A stretch of 64,000 nt of DNA from Botryosphaeria dothidea. Taxonomy: Eukaryota; Ascomycota; Dothideomycetes; Botryosphaeriales; Botryosphaeriaceae. The position numbers and the translations under genes are program-made. Positions 22,550 through 34,713 of the stretch are shown here, piece by piece. Location: positions 2,790,001-2,854,000 of the forward strand of contig WWBZ02000016.1 of the NCBI GenBank assembly GCA_011503125.2, read 5' to 3'. The notes beneath the pieces were generated by a model. It made no database searches, was not told the origin of the DNA, and saw only the letters and a program-made list of their open reading frames with translations. How positions within the stretch are numbered: the stretch's first letter is position 1; every line of letters begins with the position of its first letter.

Positions 22550-25065
22550 TTACCCTCCATGACCGAGTTCCGTATGGTCCGGGTCGAATGGATACTTGCT
22601 GACAATCACGTCGCCCGAATAATCATACAGATTCGGCGTCAGAACCCCGAGGTTCGGGCTGCAGCCCGGAGACGCCTGGCCGAATATCTCGACGTTCGTC
22701 GTATTGCCTCTGTAGTAGTCGATGCGCACCTGGTTCTGCGTAGCGCGAGTGGGATCGCCGGGCAGGTAGTTCATGGGCACGATCTTCAGGCCCGAATGCG
22801 CGGTCGTGAAGACCGTGTTGGGGAGATCGCCTGCGAGGGATTTCGGTCAGTCCATACATGCTTTGGAAAGAGATTATGGAAAGGGCGCTTACCGGTGTGT
22901 GGGATGTGGTGCATGCCGAGGTTGAACCAGATGACGAGGTCCTCCTGCTCGAGATTCTCGCCATCGAAGAACTGGTCAAAGTCAATCATTGGATCGTGCA
23001 CGTCCTGGTTGTTGTACGCGTGCGCCGCGTGTGGCTCCGTGTCTTTCTGCTTGGTGACGAAGAAGTCGTGGGTGGCCCAGTTGGCAGCGTTCGCCAGGTT
23101 TGTGCTGTTCTCGACTGTCAAGTGGATCGTGCTGGACGACGGCGTGATGCGGTAGCCACGGGGGTTGCCGTACGGGTTGAGCGCGTCAGAATTGACGACA
23201 GCGTATGAGGTCGCATCGTTGGACGCCCACATCAGCTTTCCTTGGTCTTCGTTGGTGATCTTGTCACGCGCCACCTTCATAGTGTTGCGGGGCCGGCCCT
23301 TGGACCAGGGATAGACCTCAGTCGTGGGCACGAAACTGGTGGTGGCGAGCGTGTTTGCAGTGCCCAGGACATCCATGTCCAGCTTGAAGTTAAGGACGTG
23401 GTCGTGCATGGAACCAGAGAGGGAATCGTGGATAGTGAAGCCGTAGTCCTCGTTGTTTGCCCAGTATGCAGCGAGGATGTAGCCGGATGCGCGTACCTCT
23501 ACATGGATGCTACCATCCATGTAGAAGCTGTACGAGAACATGTAGTCGTAGTTGCCAGCCGTGCAGACATTGCGCATGGTGAAGTAAACATTCTTGGTGA
23601 CGCTGACGGAATCAGGTCCACTGTGACGTTGGATGGGAAAGTCGGCCAGTGCCTCGAAGAAGCAGATGCTGCTGCGGTGCAGGTGCGTCTTCTCCTTGCT
23701 GTAGTACGAAGTGTCGAGGTATGTTGCGTATGTAGGACAGTCGTAGCCCGGAACCATCTCGAAACTTAAAGATCCGAGACCGGTTGCACTGTCCAGAAGA
23801 GTGCTGCCGGACTGGAAAGGGTCGTTTCCGGCATAATGCGCCATAGCTTCCTCCAGACCCAGTTCATAGATTATACGCTGGCCTTTGTATTTGATGTCGA
23901 AGATTCGCACGCCCGTGTTATAGGTGAAGGCAATGTAAAACTCAAAATCCATCCACTTCACGTACTTCTCCTTCTCGTCTACGAAATACCGAGAGCCTCC
24001 GGGGGCAAAGGCTGCGGGAGGGGCTTCGTTGTCAAGCGCCGGGGATCGCCCTCTCATGTCAGTCGCAGACCAAGGTCCTCCAACGTTGGGCTTCAGCTTC
24101 TCGAATCCAGGAGAAAAGAAGGCCTTTCTGAACTCATCTGTGTTTTCGTAGTAGACACCATTGTAGTACCAACCTTCAAATGTCCACGCACTAGGATCTC
24201 GTCCGGTAATGTTGCCACTGAAGTAAAGGCCAAGAGGTTGGAGGGTGTCGTCATCGAAAATACCTATCGGGTAACCAAAAAATTGATACCAATGGATGAT
24301 GCCATCGTCCTGGGTGGTTGGATACACAAGCCGGGCTTGAGCGATGTCCCTGCGCGTATCGGTAATAGTACCACCCCAGAGCTCTTGGGTTATATCGGCA
24401 ATAGAGCGAGTGACACCGTATACCCATGCCATGTGATGACTACCGTCGATAATGGCCTGTTGACTACGGATTCTGCCTGATGATTTCTTGGTATATGGAT
24501 ATGCCAATGGTTCGATGCGAGTATTCCCATTGCCAACAGGCAATGGACCAACGAGTAGTTCTTCGAAATATGGTTCCTCGGTTGCAGCGTTTTGCAAGAT
24601 CACACGCGCGTAGCGTTCAGGAACTGCGGCGTTGTTGTCAATATACGCCAAGGCGTCTGTTTTGTTCGGCATCATCTGCTCCACGAGGACCTGGAGAAAA
24701 ACATTTAGTATTTGTTTCTTTCTCCGGGTTCAACTCTAAAGACTTACGATGGTATTATCCCAATCCCCGGCTCGAAAATGGGCGGTTAGATTTAGTGACT
24801 GCTGATTGTGAAGCCAGGCGGTGATAGATGCGGCCTCAACGTCAGTGAGGCCACCCCAGATATTCGACTTGGGTGCAGAGATTTGCTGAGCACCTGGTGA
24901 TGCACAGGACGAACCAGCGTTCTGGCGCTTCATGTGATGATGATGCTCTCCAGGGTGGTTATGTTTCTTCCTCGGATTGGACCGGGAGAAGGCAAGATGT
25001 ACATGGTTACCAAGAAGGCAAAGGAGTGTAAGGCCGGAGGCCAAGGTTGAGAGAGAAGCCTTCAT
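22550..25065 (-). CDS. secreted copper amine oxidase (TPQ enzyme)
   Basis: Three exons on the minus strand: 25065-24748, 24690-22893, 22830-22550, with GT-AG introns of 57 and 62 nt; 798 aa. It starts with a signal peptide (MKASLSTLASGLTLLCLLGN), followed by a His-rich segment (HNHPGEHHHH) and then the copper amine oxidase fold. The tyrosine converted to topaquinone lies in AGNYDYMF (about Y487). Two copper His ligands are in SMHDHV (about H535 and H537), the third in MHHIPHTGDLP, which is completed across intron 2. Length and secretion resemble the fungal/animal extracellular group (Pichia lysyl oxidase, diamine oxidase) rather than the shorter peroxisomal enzymes. It should oxidise primary amines outside the cell to aldehyde, ammonia and H2O2. 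There is no C-terminal peroxisomal signal. Confidence 0.93.
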
Positions 25066-27196
25066 GGTGAGGGTTGCGGAAAAGGTACTGAAGAAGGGGG
25101 CGTTCTTTCCTGCCTTTATACTCCTTCCTACCTCCGCTTGATGCTATCCATTGCCTGGAAGGCTCATTTTTAGCACCAAAGGTAGCTATTTTTCTTTTGC
25201 GAGTTGGACACTGCGTTAAAAAGATCAGGAAAGATGGTATAAAGTGAAAAGTTCAGAAATTGGATGAAGTTTACGCTTGTTGCGAAAGCGAGTCGACGGA
25301 TTATTCGCAGCCGCAGTCTTCCGGAGGATATCCCTGAGTACGCCTCGATAGTAACTGCACGCCATCGATTATGGCAGGGAAAGAGCACGGGGTATTGCGG
25401 GGTTGAACCAAGAGTAAGCGCGGTTTTTTGTGATGTATAGGGCTCGCAATGTTCTTTCTCCCCCGCACATGTTTCGACGTCCGCTATGGCGCACAAATGC
25501 TGTGGCTGCGCCGTCCAGGGGCCAAGTTCTGGTAGATGAAGGAATAGGCGCAAAGTTGCACAGTTGAGCATGGTAATGCGGCCACTTTCCTGCTAGGGGG
25601 ATAGTCCATGTGTTCTGCCACCTTCGGGGGTTGCTCTTTAGGAAACCGCCAGTCATGGGCATTCGAAGTTTGGACGAACTGTCGGACCACCTTGTACGGA
25701 ATTCTCTTTCGGACTGGTCACATTCGATGGAGAGCGGTGATGGGGACGGCGGAGGCATGTATTAAGTTGCAAGGTTTGATTGAAGTTCGTGTTTTAACCT
25801 CGGCCAGTAGAACAAGCTCTTACTTCGCGCGGTGCTGCGAGAATGGCAGGGTTGTTGATGCTGTACCTGCAGCTCCCACTCTTCTGATCGCGGCGGGCTG
25901 CCCGTTGATTGTGAGATCGATGAGGGTTTCATGTATCATCCCCTCGTGGGTTTAGCTAAGTGCAAGCTTTGGGCATGTTTGATTCACATTTCTCCATGCT
26001 GCGTGAATTGAGCAGAACTCTGCTATGAATATTTGTCAACCAGAATCCCCTTATTTCTCACGTAGTACTTCGTATCCAGTTTAGTGTCAAACTCCAATTA
26101 CCTTCGCCTTTTTTTGCCGCGATCGGTTGCCGAGCTCTCTTTGCTTTTTCTTATACACCAAGGCGAAACTCTCACTCAAACGCCTTCCCAAACACTGCAC
26201 ACGCAATCTACCCCTTTCCTTTATCACGTTACTTCTTAAGAATCATGTATTTAAGAACCTACTTTAGCTGCTCATTCCAAGAATCAGCAGTGTACAATTC
26301 AATCGCTTTGCACTGTTCGACAATATTTTTCCGATTCCTCTCTCGCGAATAAAGGCGGATGATCCGATCAAATCTGGAGCTTCCGTGCGACCTTCTTTGC
26401 GTTGAGTAAAAGCTCGCACGTGACTCCACGTGGGACAACGACTCAAAAGACTCGAGAGCTACCAGCTTTCTCGAGGGTCTGGAATCATGTGTCCATCTGA
26501 CTGCAAACTGCATTGTTGGTAAAGCTGAGGCTCCGTCGACGTGAGTCGTCATTGTGCCGGCTGTGCATTGAACTTGGCCTTCTCAACGGCAAGGCGTTCT
26601 TGCTGCCAATGGAATAGCATGCTAGTTTGCGTGTATGCGGAGAGCTAGTCTCATTGACGTGGAATCCTTCAGGCTGGGTAATGACGTGTGCTGACGACGG
26701 CAGAAAGGCGGCCATCCGAGCGTGCTCCTTCAGGCTGTGGCGTGGGCTCATATGGAGAAATGTCGAAGGGCTGTGGAGGAGCAGCTCTCAGCCCAGCGGA
26801 GGCAACAAAGATACGAAAGCGAAGGGCAGCGCTAGGCCCCTCTTGTGCGACGTCAGCACTTGGGCCCAACCCCGCGGCGCCACCAACGCTCCGCCACGAC
26901 CGCGACTCTCCACTGCCTCCGACGAAGAAAGAGCCCATCTCAGGTACACGCCAATCGCCGCCCGGAGCCCATGCGATACAGAGCCCGTGCCAGCCTGCAT
27001 GGCCAGCAATGTCAGCCTCCACACGATCACCAGTCATGATGACGCCTTGGCCGCAGGAAAGCGCAGCTGCGCAGCAACTGGACAATCCTCCATTGAGTAG
27101 GCAGCGGCATATTGCACAATGAGCTGAGCCTACCTATTCAATGCCAGGGTTATAAAAATCGACCGCCCAGCCGCAGATGACAATGTCCCAGGGACA
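25066..27196. other. 2.1-kb intergenic region, no gene recognised
   Basis: Several overlapping short frames around 26600-27120 code in conflicting directions with low-complexity translations; none has a domain. Probably the promoters of the amine oxidase (left) and the secreted hydrolase (right). A TATA-like TATAAAA sits at about 27151, roughly 45 bp before the next start. Confidence 0.5.
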
Positions 27197-29199
27197 ATGT
27201 TATCACCGACCTCCATAGACCTCCTTGCGCTGGCATCCTATGCCACTCTTGCCAGCGCAGCTTGGCCCCCAGCTCCCGACGCCTTCATTGCCGGAGCCAC
27301 CACGCAGAATTGCCCTTTCTCCGGCCAGATCTTCCCATCACCCAGCAGTCCAGGATCCAGCTCAGCCATCAACGCTGCCCATTCGAGTCTCAAGAGCCAA
27401 CTCGATGCAGCCCTTCAGCCAGCCGCCAGAAACCCGCTCGGCATCCAACTGAACGGCGATTTTCTTTCCATCGGCGTGTTTTCAACCGCAGATGGGAACG
27501 GCTCCAGTGAAGGTACCTTGTTTGACTACCACTACGCTGTCCCTGGCCAAGCAAATGCGACTACTGGAGCGAAGACGGACCGCAACACCATCTTCAGGAT
27601 TGGGAGCATTTCAAAACTGCTGACCGTCTATACGTTGCTGGTCGAGAGAGGGGATCTGGATTGGAATCAACCCATCACCAAATTCATCCCGGGCTTAACT
27701 GACTCTGATAATGATGACGACGACGAAGATTTCTCGCGGATCAGATGGGATGATATCACCATTGGTGCCTTGGCATCTCATCTCAGCGGTATTGCAAGAG
27801 ACTGTGAGTTTGTCTCGCTGCTCGGACAATTGCTTCGTGATGCTGATGTCGTTCCCAGATGCGTGGCCCGATTTTGTGACAAACTTTACCCAAGTACCGG
27901 CACTCGAGACACTGGTGGGTGTCAATACCTCAGGCATCACTCCTGATGACATCTCGCCGTGCGCTCTACCCCTGGTAAACCCCACATCGCTTCCGCTCTG
28001 CACACGTGAGGGCAAGTCTGCCTTTTTCTTTGTTTCCCCTCGACTTCTTCCAACATGCTAATACCTGAATTGTAGAATTCATCGCCGGTCTCGAAACCCT
28101 CGGCCCATACTTCCCCGCCTTCGAAAGCCCAGCGTACTCCAACGCCGGCTTCCACCTCCTCGGCACCGTCATCGAGAACATGACCGGCGAGGCCTTCGAC
28201 GACGTCTTCCAACGCAACCTCCTGGACCCGCTTAACCTCTCCTCGACCTCGGTCAAGGCGCCAAAGGATGAAACCCACGCCGTCATCCCCGGCGGCAACA
28301 AGCTCCTCGCGCAATGGGGCATCGACCTCGGCGAGGAGAACCCGGCCGGCGGCATGTACTCGAGCGTCGCCGACCTGAGCGCCATCGGCCGCTCGATCCT
28401 GCGCAGCTCGCTGCTCTCGCCCGCGCTGACGCGCCGCTGGCTCAAGCCGCACTCGCGCACCAGCGACGACGGCGTCGCCATCGGCGCTCCCTGGGAGATC
28501 TCGTCCTTCCGCATCCCGCTGACGGCGAACGTATCCGCCGTCGACGGAGACATCCCCACCACCCGCGCCGACATCTACACCAAGACGGGCAGCCTCGGCC
28601 TGTACAACAGCATGGTCGGCCTCGACCCGGACCGCAACTGGGGCTTCGTCGTGCTGGGCGCCGGCCCGTCGTCCTCCGTCTCGGCCTCGTACGTCAGCGA
28701 CCTAATCGCGCGAACGTACACGCCCGCCTTCGAGGCTGCGGCGCGCGAGGAGGCAGCCGCGGCGTTCGCGGGGACGTATGTCGCCAAGGGAGTCGGCAAT
28801 GACAGCACGCTCACGCTAGCGCTGCAGCCGGAGCGGCCCGGCATTGGGGTTGCGAAGTGGACGAGCAATGGCGTCGATGTGCTGAAGGTGCTGTCGTCCT
28901 CGTTCTCGTCGTCGTCGAATACGACGGAGAAGGCGGCGCCTACGGGGAACATTCGCATGTATCCCGCGAGGCTAAGGAGCAAGACAAAGGTTGCGTTTAG
29001 GGCGCTCTTTGAGCCGCTGCCGAGTAGCACGCTTGGTGGACCGATGGAGAGTGTTTGTAGGACGTGGTTCTCTGCGGACGTGGCGCAGATTGCGGATAAG
29101 ATGATTGATGATGTGGTTGTTGGGGTGGATGAGAAGACTGGGAGAGCGCAGTGGGTGGAGGTCAGGGCATGGCGGATGCGGTATGAGAGGGTCGGGTGA
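27197..29199 (+). CDS. secreted beta-lactamase/transpeptidase-fold serine hydrolase
   Basis: Three exons: 27197-27803, 27859-28005, 28076-29199; introns 55 and 70 nt, the second with a GCTAAT branch site. The predicted protein is 625 aa with a signal peptide (ending near ASAAWPPAP). It has the class C beta-lactamase signature: the SISK tetrad (S137-x-x-K140), the Tyr of PAYSNAGFHLLG (YxN type), and a TKTGSLGLYN stretch matching the Lys/His-Thr-Gly box. A ~150-residue C-terminal extension follows, as in many fungal family members. These proteins are usually esterases, peptidases or acyltransferases, not antibiotic-resistance enzymes. An acidic insert (DSDNDDDDEDF) interrupts the catalytic domain. 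It lies 1.6 kb from another member of the same superfamily, but the two are quite different in sequence. Confidence 0.85.
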
Positions 29200-30833
29200 G
29201 GTAAATGCCAGTTGCAGTACTTGCTCTTTCTGTCATCCGGCCCTGAGCCATTTTCCTATTCAGTAGAACCGTTAGCATTACAAATGTTCTTCAATAAACG
29301 CGCACCCATTGCATCCAGTTTTGCCGAGCCTTTCTACCTCCAAAATCCTAAAGAAGCAGAGCTATTTCCTCTCGAGCCTTGCAAAAAATGGACAGAAGAC
29401 ACCTATCCATCACCACCATCTCCCTCCCGCTCCTCGACCAATGCCTCCACAACGCCTCCATCGCCCATTTACTCGTCTATCCGCCTCTCACCCTCCTCGA
29501 CACTGTGGCAACAGTGCGTCTGGGAGGCACTCGTCAAGGTGACGGATAAGGGAGGGAGGACGGCGACACGTTTTCGTTTGTGGCGTGTTTGCGGGGGTCG
29601 TGGGTGGGCAGGCCGTATAGGGAGGTTGAGAGAGTGGTGGGGGGTTTTTTTGGAGTTGATGTGGAGGGGTGAAAGGTAGGGCGAGATTTCTTGGCTGGTA
29701 TTGGTATGTGTTGACTTCGGAGGTTGTCGTTTCTTTCTGTTTTGTAGCGTTGGGAAGACTTCTGCGGCTTGCTATCGTGCGATTACAAGCTGAAGGATGT
29801 GTGGGGGGATCAAAATAAAGAATCGAGTGCGAGTTTTGAATATAGTTTGACAGTGCTTGCATGTTGATGAGTTCCGCAAAATGTCGATGGTCGCGTCATT
29901 CCTGGAAGCTGCGAGTGAACTTGTATCTCTTTCTTTCTGCAGAGATATCAAACAGAATTTGTTTCATGCCATTCTGGCGGAGACTCGGACGAGATGGCAT
30001 CAGGCGAGCAGCTCAACAAAAGTCTCGCCGCTGTTGAGCCCTCTGCCAGCACGGACAAAAATTACTCGATCAGGAAGTCCGGCTGATCAAGCCCTGTCGG
30101 TTAGTTTCTGCCTGCTCTAAGGAGGATTCTGTTGCGCGTCTATGCGAGTCATACTGGTAATCATGCGCTGTGTCTTGTTAGAGCATCTTCGCGCCTTGCA
30201 CTGTCGAGCTCAAGTACTGTTGCCTGGCTCCAACTCTGCTTACATAAAATTGGCACTATCGGGAAATCATGATTGTATTACGAAGAGGGTAAAATTTACT
30301 GGGAGGAGTTTCTGGAGTATTGGCTGAACGTATTAGCTGAAAAAAAAACAGCAACCTTATTTATTGCGGGAGATTTACAAATGTCTTCTTTTCATGTGTC
30401 ATGACAATACGCCCGTGGGTTTCGCACCGCATCAGCTATTGTAGATCCAGATCACTAATCAGCTCCAACGTTTTATCGCTCTACTTCTATGGGCATAAGC
30501 AGCAGCAATAGTGGATCCATTAGTGAGGAAAACACAAGAGAAATAGAGACTCGCAGGAACGAGAATGCACATAATGAGTGAATAGGGCACAAAGGATGAG
30601 CCCCGGAGGAACGGTAGCGATATTCCGATTGAAGAGCTATACCATAACTGAACAGTCTCGCTTGCTGTTTGGCAGATCGGTGAAAGCTTAAAGCCGTCCG
30701 AAAACACGATTACAAAATTACGGCGGAATATGAATGCGGGGCGCGATACACGTGTCAGAGTCAGCACACCATTTAAATACCCGCGACGCTGCCTGGTTGC
30801 AATCAGCTTCAACAACCACAATCGCTCGTCACC
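29200..30833. other. 1.6-kb intergenic region between the two serine hydrolases
   Basis: No domain-bearing ORF. Contains a poly-A run at about 30341-30349 and an AT-rich core. The short frame at 29212-29679 looks like random read-through. Confidence 0.45.
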
Positions 30834-32336
30834 ATGGATTCGTTTGACCAAGTCGTTGAGAGCTTTCTCAAGAACAAGGAGCAGCCTTTGCCCAGGGTTA
30901 CTGTTGGTGCTGTCAACAGATCAGGTGATACGTGACCCCGAAATCCCACTCTTCCTAGCTCCATCACTAACTGCTATTGTCCTCAGGCTCATTCAAATAT
31001 GTCAAGTCTTTCGGCGACGAGTCTGGAGGTCCGGAAGGCGAGGCTGCGGATGTCAATGCGCTGTACTGGATAGCGTCTTGCTCCAAGCTCATCACAACCA
31101 TCGCAGCCTTCCAGTGCGTGGAGAAGGGTCTTCTGACGTTGGATGACGACATCTCAAAAGTGCTTCCGGAGTGGAAGGACCCGAAGATTCTGACTGGCCA
31201 TGATGAGAATAAGCAACCAATATTCAAGCCGGCTAAGGCCACCATCACGCTCAGGTGACACCCCGTCGCAACCCAGAGAAGGCCCAAATCGGAAGTTGAC
31301 TAATGCTTACCCGGCCCGTAGACTACTCTTGACGCATTCGTCCGGAATAGCATACTCCTTCACTCACCCGTTGGTGGCCGAGTACCAGCAAAACAAAGGC
31401 GTGACGGCACTCCTCTCTCCGACAATCGTAAGCATCCTTCCCCACGAAGCTCATCCACCGCTGACTCCCCGCAGGCTGAAAGCTACCCCACCTTCCTTGT
31501 GGAGGAGCCCGGCGTCGAGTGGCGCTACTCCCCCGGCATCGACTGGGCGGGCCAGATGGTTTGTCTCTCCCTCTAGTCTCGTCCACATCTTCCCCCAATA
31601 ATAGTTTTTCCCCTCTTTCCCACCAGGTCGAGCGCGTTACGAAGACGAAGCTCAACGACTACATCGCCGAGCACATCTTCAAGCACCTCAACATCACCGA
31701 CACGACCTTCCACCTGCCCGACTCTGCCCGCCGCTCCACGCTCTGGATGCGCACCGAGGCCGGCCCGCTCGCTCCCGCCCCGCACATCGTGCCCTCGCCC
31801 ATCCCCGACGCGCACGGTGGCGCGGGGCTCTACGCGTCCGCGCCGTCGCTGCTGGCCGTCTACGCCGCCGTGCTGCGCCAGGACCCGGAGATCCTGAAGG
31901 CCGAGACGTGGCGGATGATGTTCACGGAGCAGCTGCGCACGGGCGGCAAGGGGCTGGACGACTTGGAGAAGTACGGGCCGGAGATGCGGAACAACGCGCT
32001 GGGCAGCCTGCCGGATGGGGTGGGGCGGGGTTTCGGGTTCGGGGGCATTTTGGTGAGGGAGGATACGCCGGGCAGGAGAGCGAAGGGGAGTATGAGCTGG
32101 AGCGGGCTGCCGAATTGTTATTGGGTGAGTGATTTGTTTTCCTTCATCATCGCTTTTTGCATGTTCGGTGAAGGGAACGATAAGTGCTAACGGGTGAACC
32201 TTTGCAGTTCATTGACCAGGAGAACGGTGTGGCGGGGGTCTACCTGAGCCAGCTGCTGCCGACTGGAGATAACAAGTCCGTGGAGCTCTTCCGGGAGTTC
32301 GAAAATACGGTCTACAAAGCGGTGAAGGGGCAATGA
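30834..32336 (+). CDS. LovD/EstB-like beta-lactamase-fold acyltransferase or esterase
   Basis: Six exons: 30834-30924, 30987-31254, 31322-31427, 31475-31558, 31627-32124, 32208-32336; introns 47-83 nt; 391 aa. There is no signal peptide. The active-site tetrad is SCSK (S61-K64), and the general-base tyrosine lies in WRYSPGID, the form seen in LovD and EstB. LLLTHSSG and the GFGFGG region are also family-typical. Such enzymes hydrolyse or transfer short acyl groups, and some act in secondary-metabolite pathways. It lies beside the nicotinate-type cluster but separated from it by an F-box gene, so membership is uncertain. The length and six-exon structure agree with fungal homologues. Confidence 0.87.
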
Positions 32337-33140
32337 TCATGACTAGGAGTCAAAGACGGAAGTATATATATATGCAGGATTGACGGTACTGTAGAAAACG
32401 ATCGCTTCTTTAAATCATCGAGTCGGGTGCTCGACAGAGTAACTTGGAATGTCAGTGGAAAATCTGATATATGCTTGGAAACAAGGTGTCTATTGCGATT
32501 TGAAATTTGCCAAAGTAAGGCATCAAGGCAAGAATCGTTAAAAGAAAGGTTCTTTCGTGATGTTTTCTTAACTCAACTTCGTCATTCCCAGGATGCCATC
32601 CTCACAGACGGACTGAGGGTGATGCAGTGACTTCATGGGTGGTTCTGGCGGGCTAGCAATGGTGGTGAGACAGCGCAATGAAAAAGGTGGCCTTGGTGAC
32701 GCACATATTGAGAAGATGTTATATCACGGCGCATGCCACTATATGACCGAGGGAGATCCTCCGGCGTACTAAAGGGAGAGCGGCCGGGGAGAAGTCCTGG
32801 TCACGTGGACAGCACGTGGAAGCTCCGTGCTCGGGCCAATGTCTTGCCTCTTAGCCTTCAAGAGCCCCGAATTCTCTCCTTTTCTAAAACCGACTTACAC
32901 GTGGCGGTAGAATTGCGTCGAGTGGTTCTCAGTGCTGTGGTTCAATATTGCCTGCAGAACTAGCCATTTCCGTTGCCAGCGCCTCGATCCATCGGCCCCG
33001 GATCTTCAGGGCCCCTCGGCAAGGTTCCAGAGCCCCAACGGCTTCCATCCGATAACCGACTGCTCTCACTTTCCTCATCGTGAGAGCTGGGCTCTCCGGC
33101 CGCGCTCCCCACCGGATTCCTACTGTTTGGGTTTCGCACC
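32337..33140. other. intergenic, promoter of the F-box gene
   Basis: Nothing recognised except short frames. A purine-rich (TA)n tract sits at about 32365-32372. Confidence 0.4.
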
Positions 33141-34415
33141 ATGGAATCAACCAGCCTCCTCGCACTACCCACCGAGCTGATCCAGGAGATCGCTCGCCAG
33201 CTGGACTCTCCCGGCCGCCTCTCACTCCGCCTCGCCTGCCGTCAGACGAACGCCAAGACCTACCACACCTTCACTGACGTGCACTTCACCACCCGCCGCC
33301 ATATTTTCACCGAGCACAGTCTCAACTGCCTAGTCTCCATCTCCCAGCACCCATCTCTCGCCCAGGCTGTCCAAAATCTCGAACTGAGTCTGCTCCCCTT
33401 CGAGCAGCGCGACCGCAATGCCATGCACGATCCCACCTCTCCCTTCTACGTCCCAGACGAGAACTCCCGTACTGCCCTGACCCATTTCCTGGATTCGCAA
33501 GCCCACTGCCACCGCTCCGGCAAGGACGTCGTTCTCCTGACCCGCGTGCTCGCCCACCTCCCCAACCTGCGCACCCTCCGCATCGCCAACGAGCCCTCCG
33601 CCAGCTGGGGCTACCACCACCTGGGCACCGCGCTCGGCTGGCCCGCCTACATGGCGTCCTCCGCCCACGGCGCCTCGCTGCCCAGCGTCTACGGCTTCGA
33701 CGCCGCGCTCGCCGCCATCCAGGCCAGCGCCGCCGCCATCCACGAGCTCGACGTCGCCGGCGGCCTGCCGCCCTCGTCGCTCGCCCTGCCTCCCGCCGCA
33801 GCCGCGCGCCTGCGCCCCTCCATGGCGCACCTGCGCGTCCTCACGCTCCTCGTCAGCCTGCCGCTGCGCGCCGCCCCGGCGCTGCACGACGCGGCCACCA
33901 ACGACGACGACGACGACGGCCTCCTCGCCCTCCTCCCCAACCTCGACGTCCTCCGCCTCGGCGCCAGCCGCGGCCGCGCCAGCAACCTCGACGCCTTCCT
34001 CGCCGCGGTCTTCCGGCGCGCCGGCTGGCCGCGCCTGCGCGCGCTGCACCTCTTCCACCTCGACGCGCGGCGCGACGTGCTGACGTCGGTCCTGCGCCGC
34101 TGCGCCGCGCTCGAGTACCTCGTGCTCGACGACGGCCGGGCGCGCGGGGCGTGCTGGCGCCCCGGGATGCGGTATGCGGCGACGCAGCACCCGGCGCTGG
34201 TGGCGGTGCTGTGCAAGCGGTTTGAGGTGCTGGCGGAGGAGGAAGAAGACGGGGAGAGGAGCCCGTTTTTGGAGTACGATGCGCCAAAGGAGGCGGCGGC
34301 GAGGCATTTGGTGGTGGACAGAGAGAATGAGTGGCCGAGGCAGCAGCTGCCGTGGGCGTTTTTGACGGGGCCGGGGTTTTGGGGGAAGGAGAGGGTGTTG
34401 TTTCAGATGAGGTGA
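33141..34415 (+). CDS. F-box domain protein
   Basis: Intronless, 424 aa. An F-box-like motif occupies the N-terminus (LLALPTELIQEIARQLD then LRLACRQTNAKTY), followed by Leu-rich segments (for example LTRVLAHLPNLRTLRIAN and LEYLVLDDGRAR) suggesting a degenerate leucine-rich repeat-like binding region. There is an Asp run (NDDDDDGLLALLPNLD) in the middle. Likely a substrate adaptor of an SCF ubiquitin ligase, or a member of the large lineage-specific F-box families of filamentous fungi. Targets unknown. The coding sequence is very GC-rich at third positions. Confidence 0.75.
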   Translation: MESTSLLALPTELIQEIARQLDSPGRLSLRLACRQTNAKTYHTFTDVHFTTRRHIFTEHSLNCLVSISQHPSLAQAVQNLELSLLPFEQRDRNAMHDPTSPFYVPDENSRTALTHFLDSQAHCHRSGKDVVLLTRVLAHLPNLRTLRIANEPSASWGYHHLGTALGWPAYMASSAHGASLPSVYGFDAALAAIQASAAAIHELDVAGGLPPSSLALPPAAAARLRPSMAHLRVLTLLVSLPLRAAPALHDAATNDDDDDGLLALLPNLDVLRLGASRGRASNLDAFLAAVFRRAGWPRLRALHLFHLDARRDVLTSVLRRCAALEYLVLDDGRARGACWRPGMRYAATQHPALVAVLCKRFEVLAEEEEDGERSPFLEYDAPKEAAARHLVVDRENEWPRQQLPWAFLTGPGFWGKERVLFQMR

Positions 34416-34713
34416 TTGAGGGGAGGTTGCGTTCGTGATGATACCCTTTGTTTTTTACATTGAAAGAGAGATTTGTTGGTGGGTAAGAGATTAGACGCCT
34501 GGGATTTTTCCGTTCTGTGCTTCCATTTCTTTTCTTATTTCGTCACTGATACTAGAGATTTAGATATGTTTAAGATGTGCACATGCATACAACGGAATAG
34601 ATTTCTGTTTTCCTCGGATTCGCTCTAGCGTACAATACATACCAACACAACAAGCAAGCTTCATCGTACCATCCATCAACAGCACTCACACCTCTACTCA
34701 CAACCCCCGCAAA
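34416..34713. other. convergent 3' region
   Basis: About 300 bp of AT-rich sequence between two opposing stop codons; no coding content. Confidence 0.4.

Noticed and set aside
26627..27122. Overlapping frames of up to 157 codons before the secreted hydrolase
   Set aside because: Overlap in opposite directions with no domain; treated as promoter/leader sequence.
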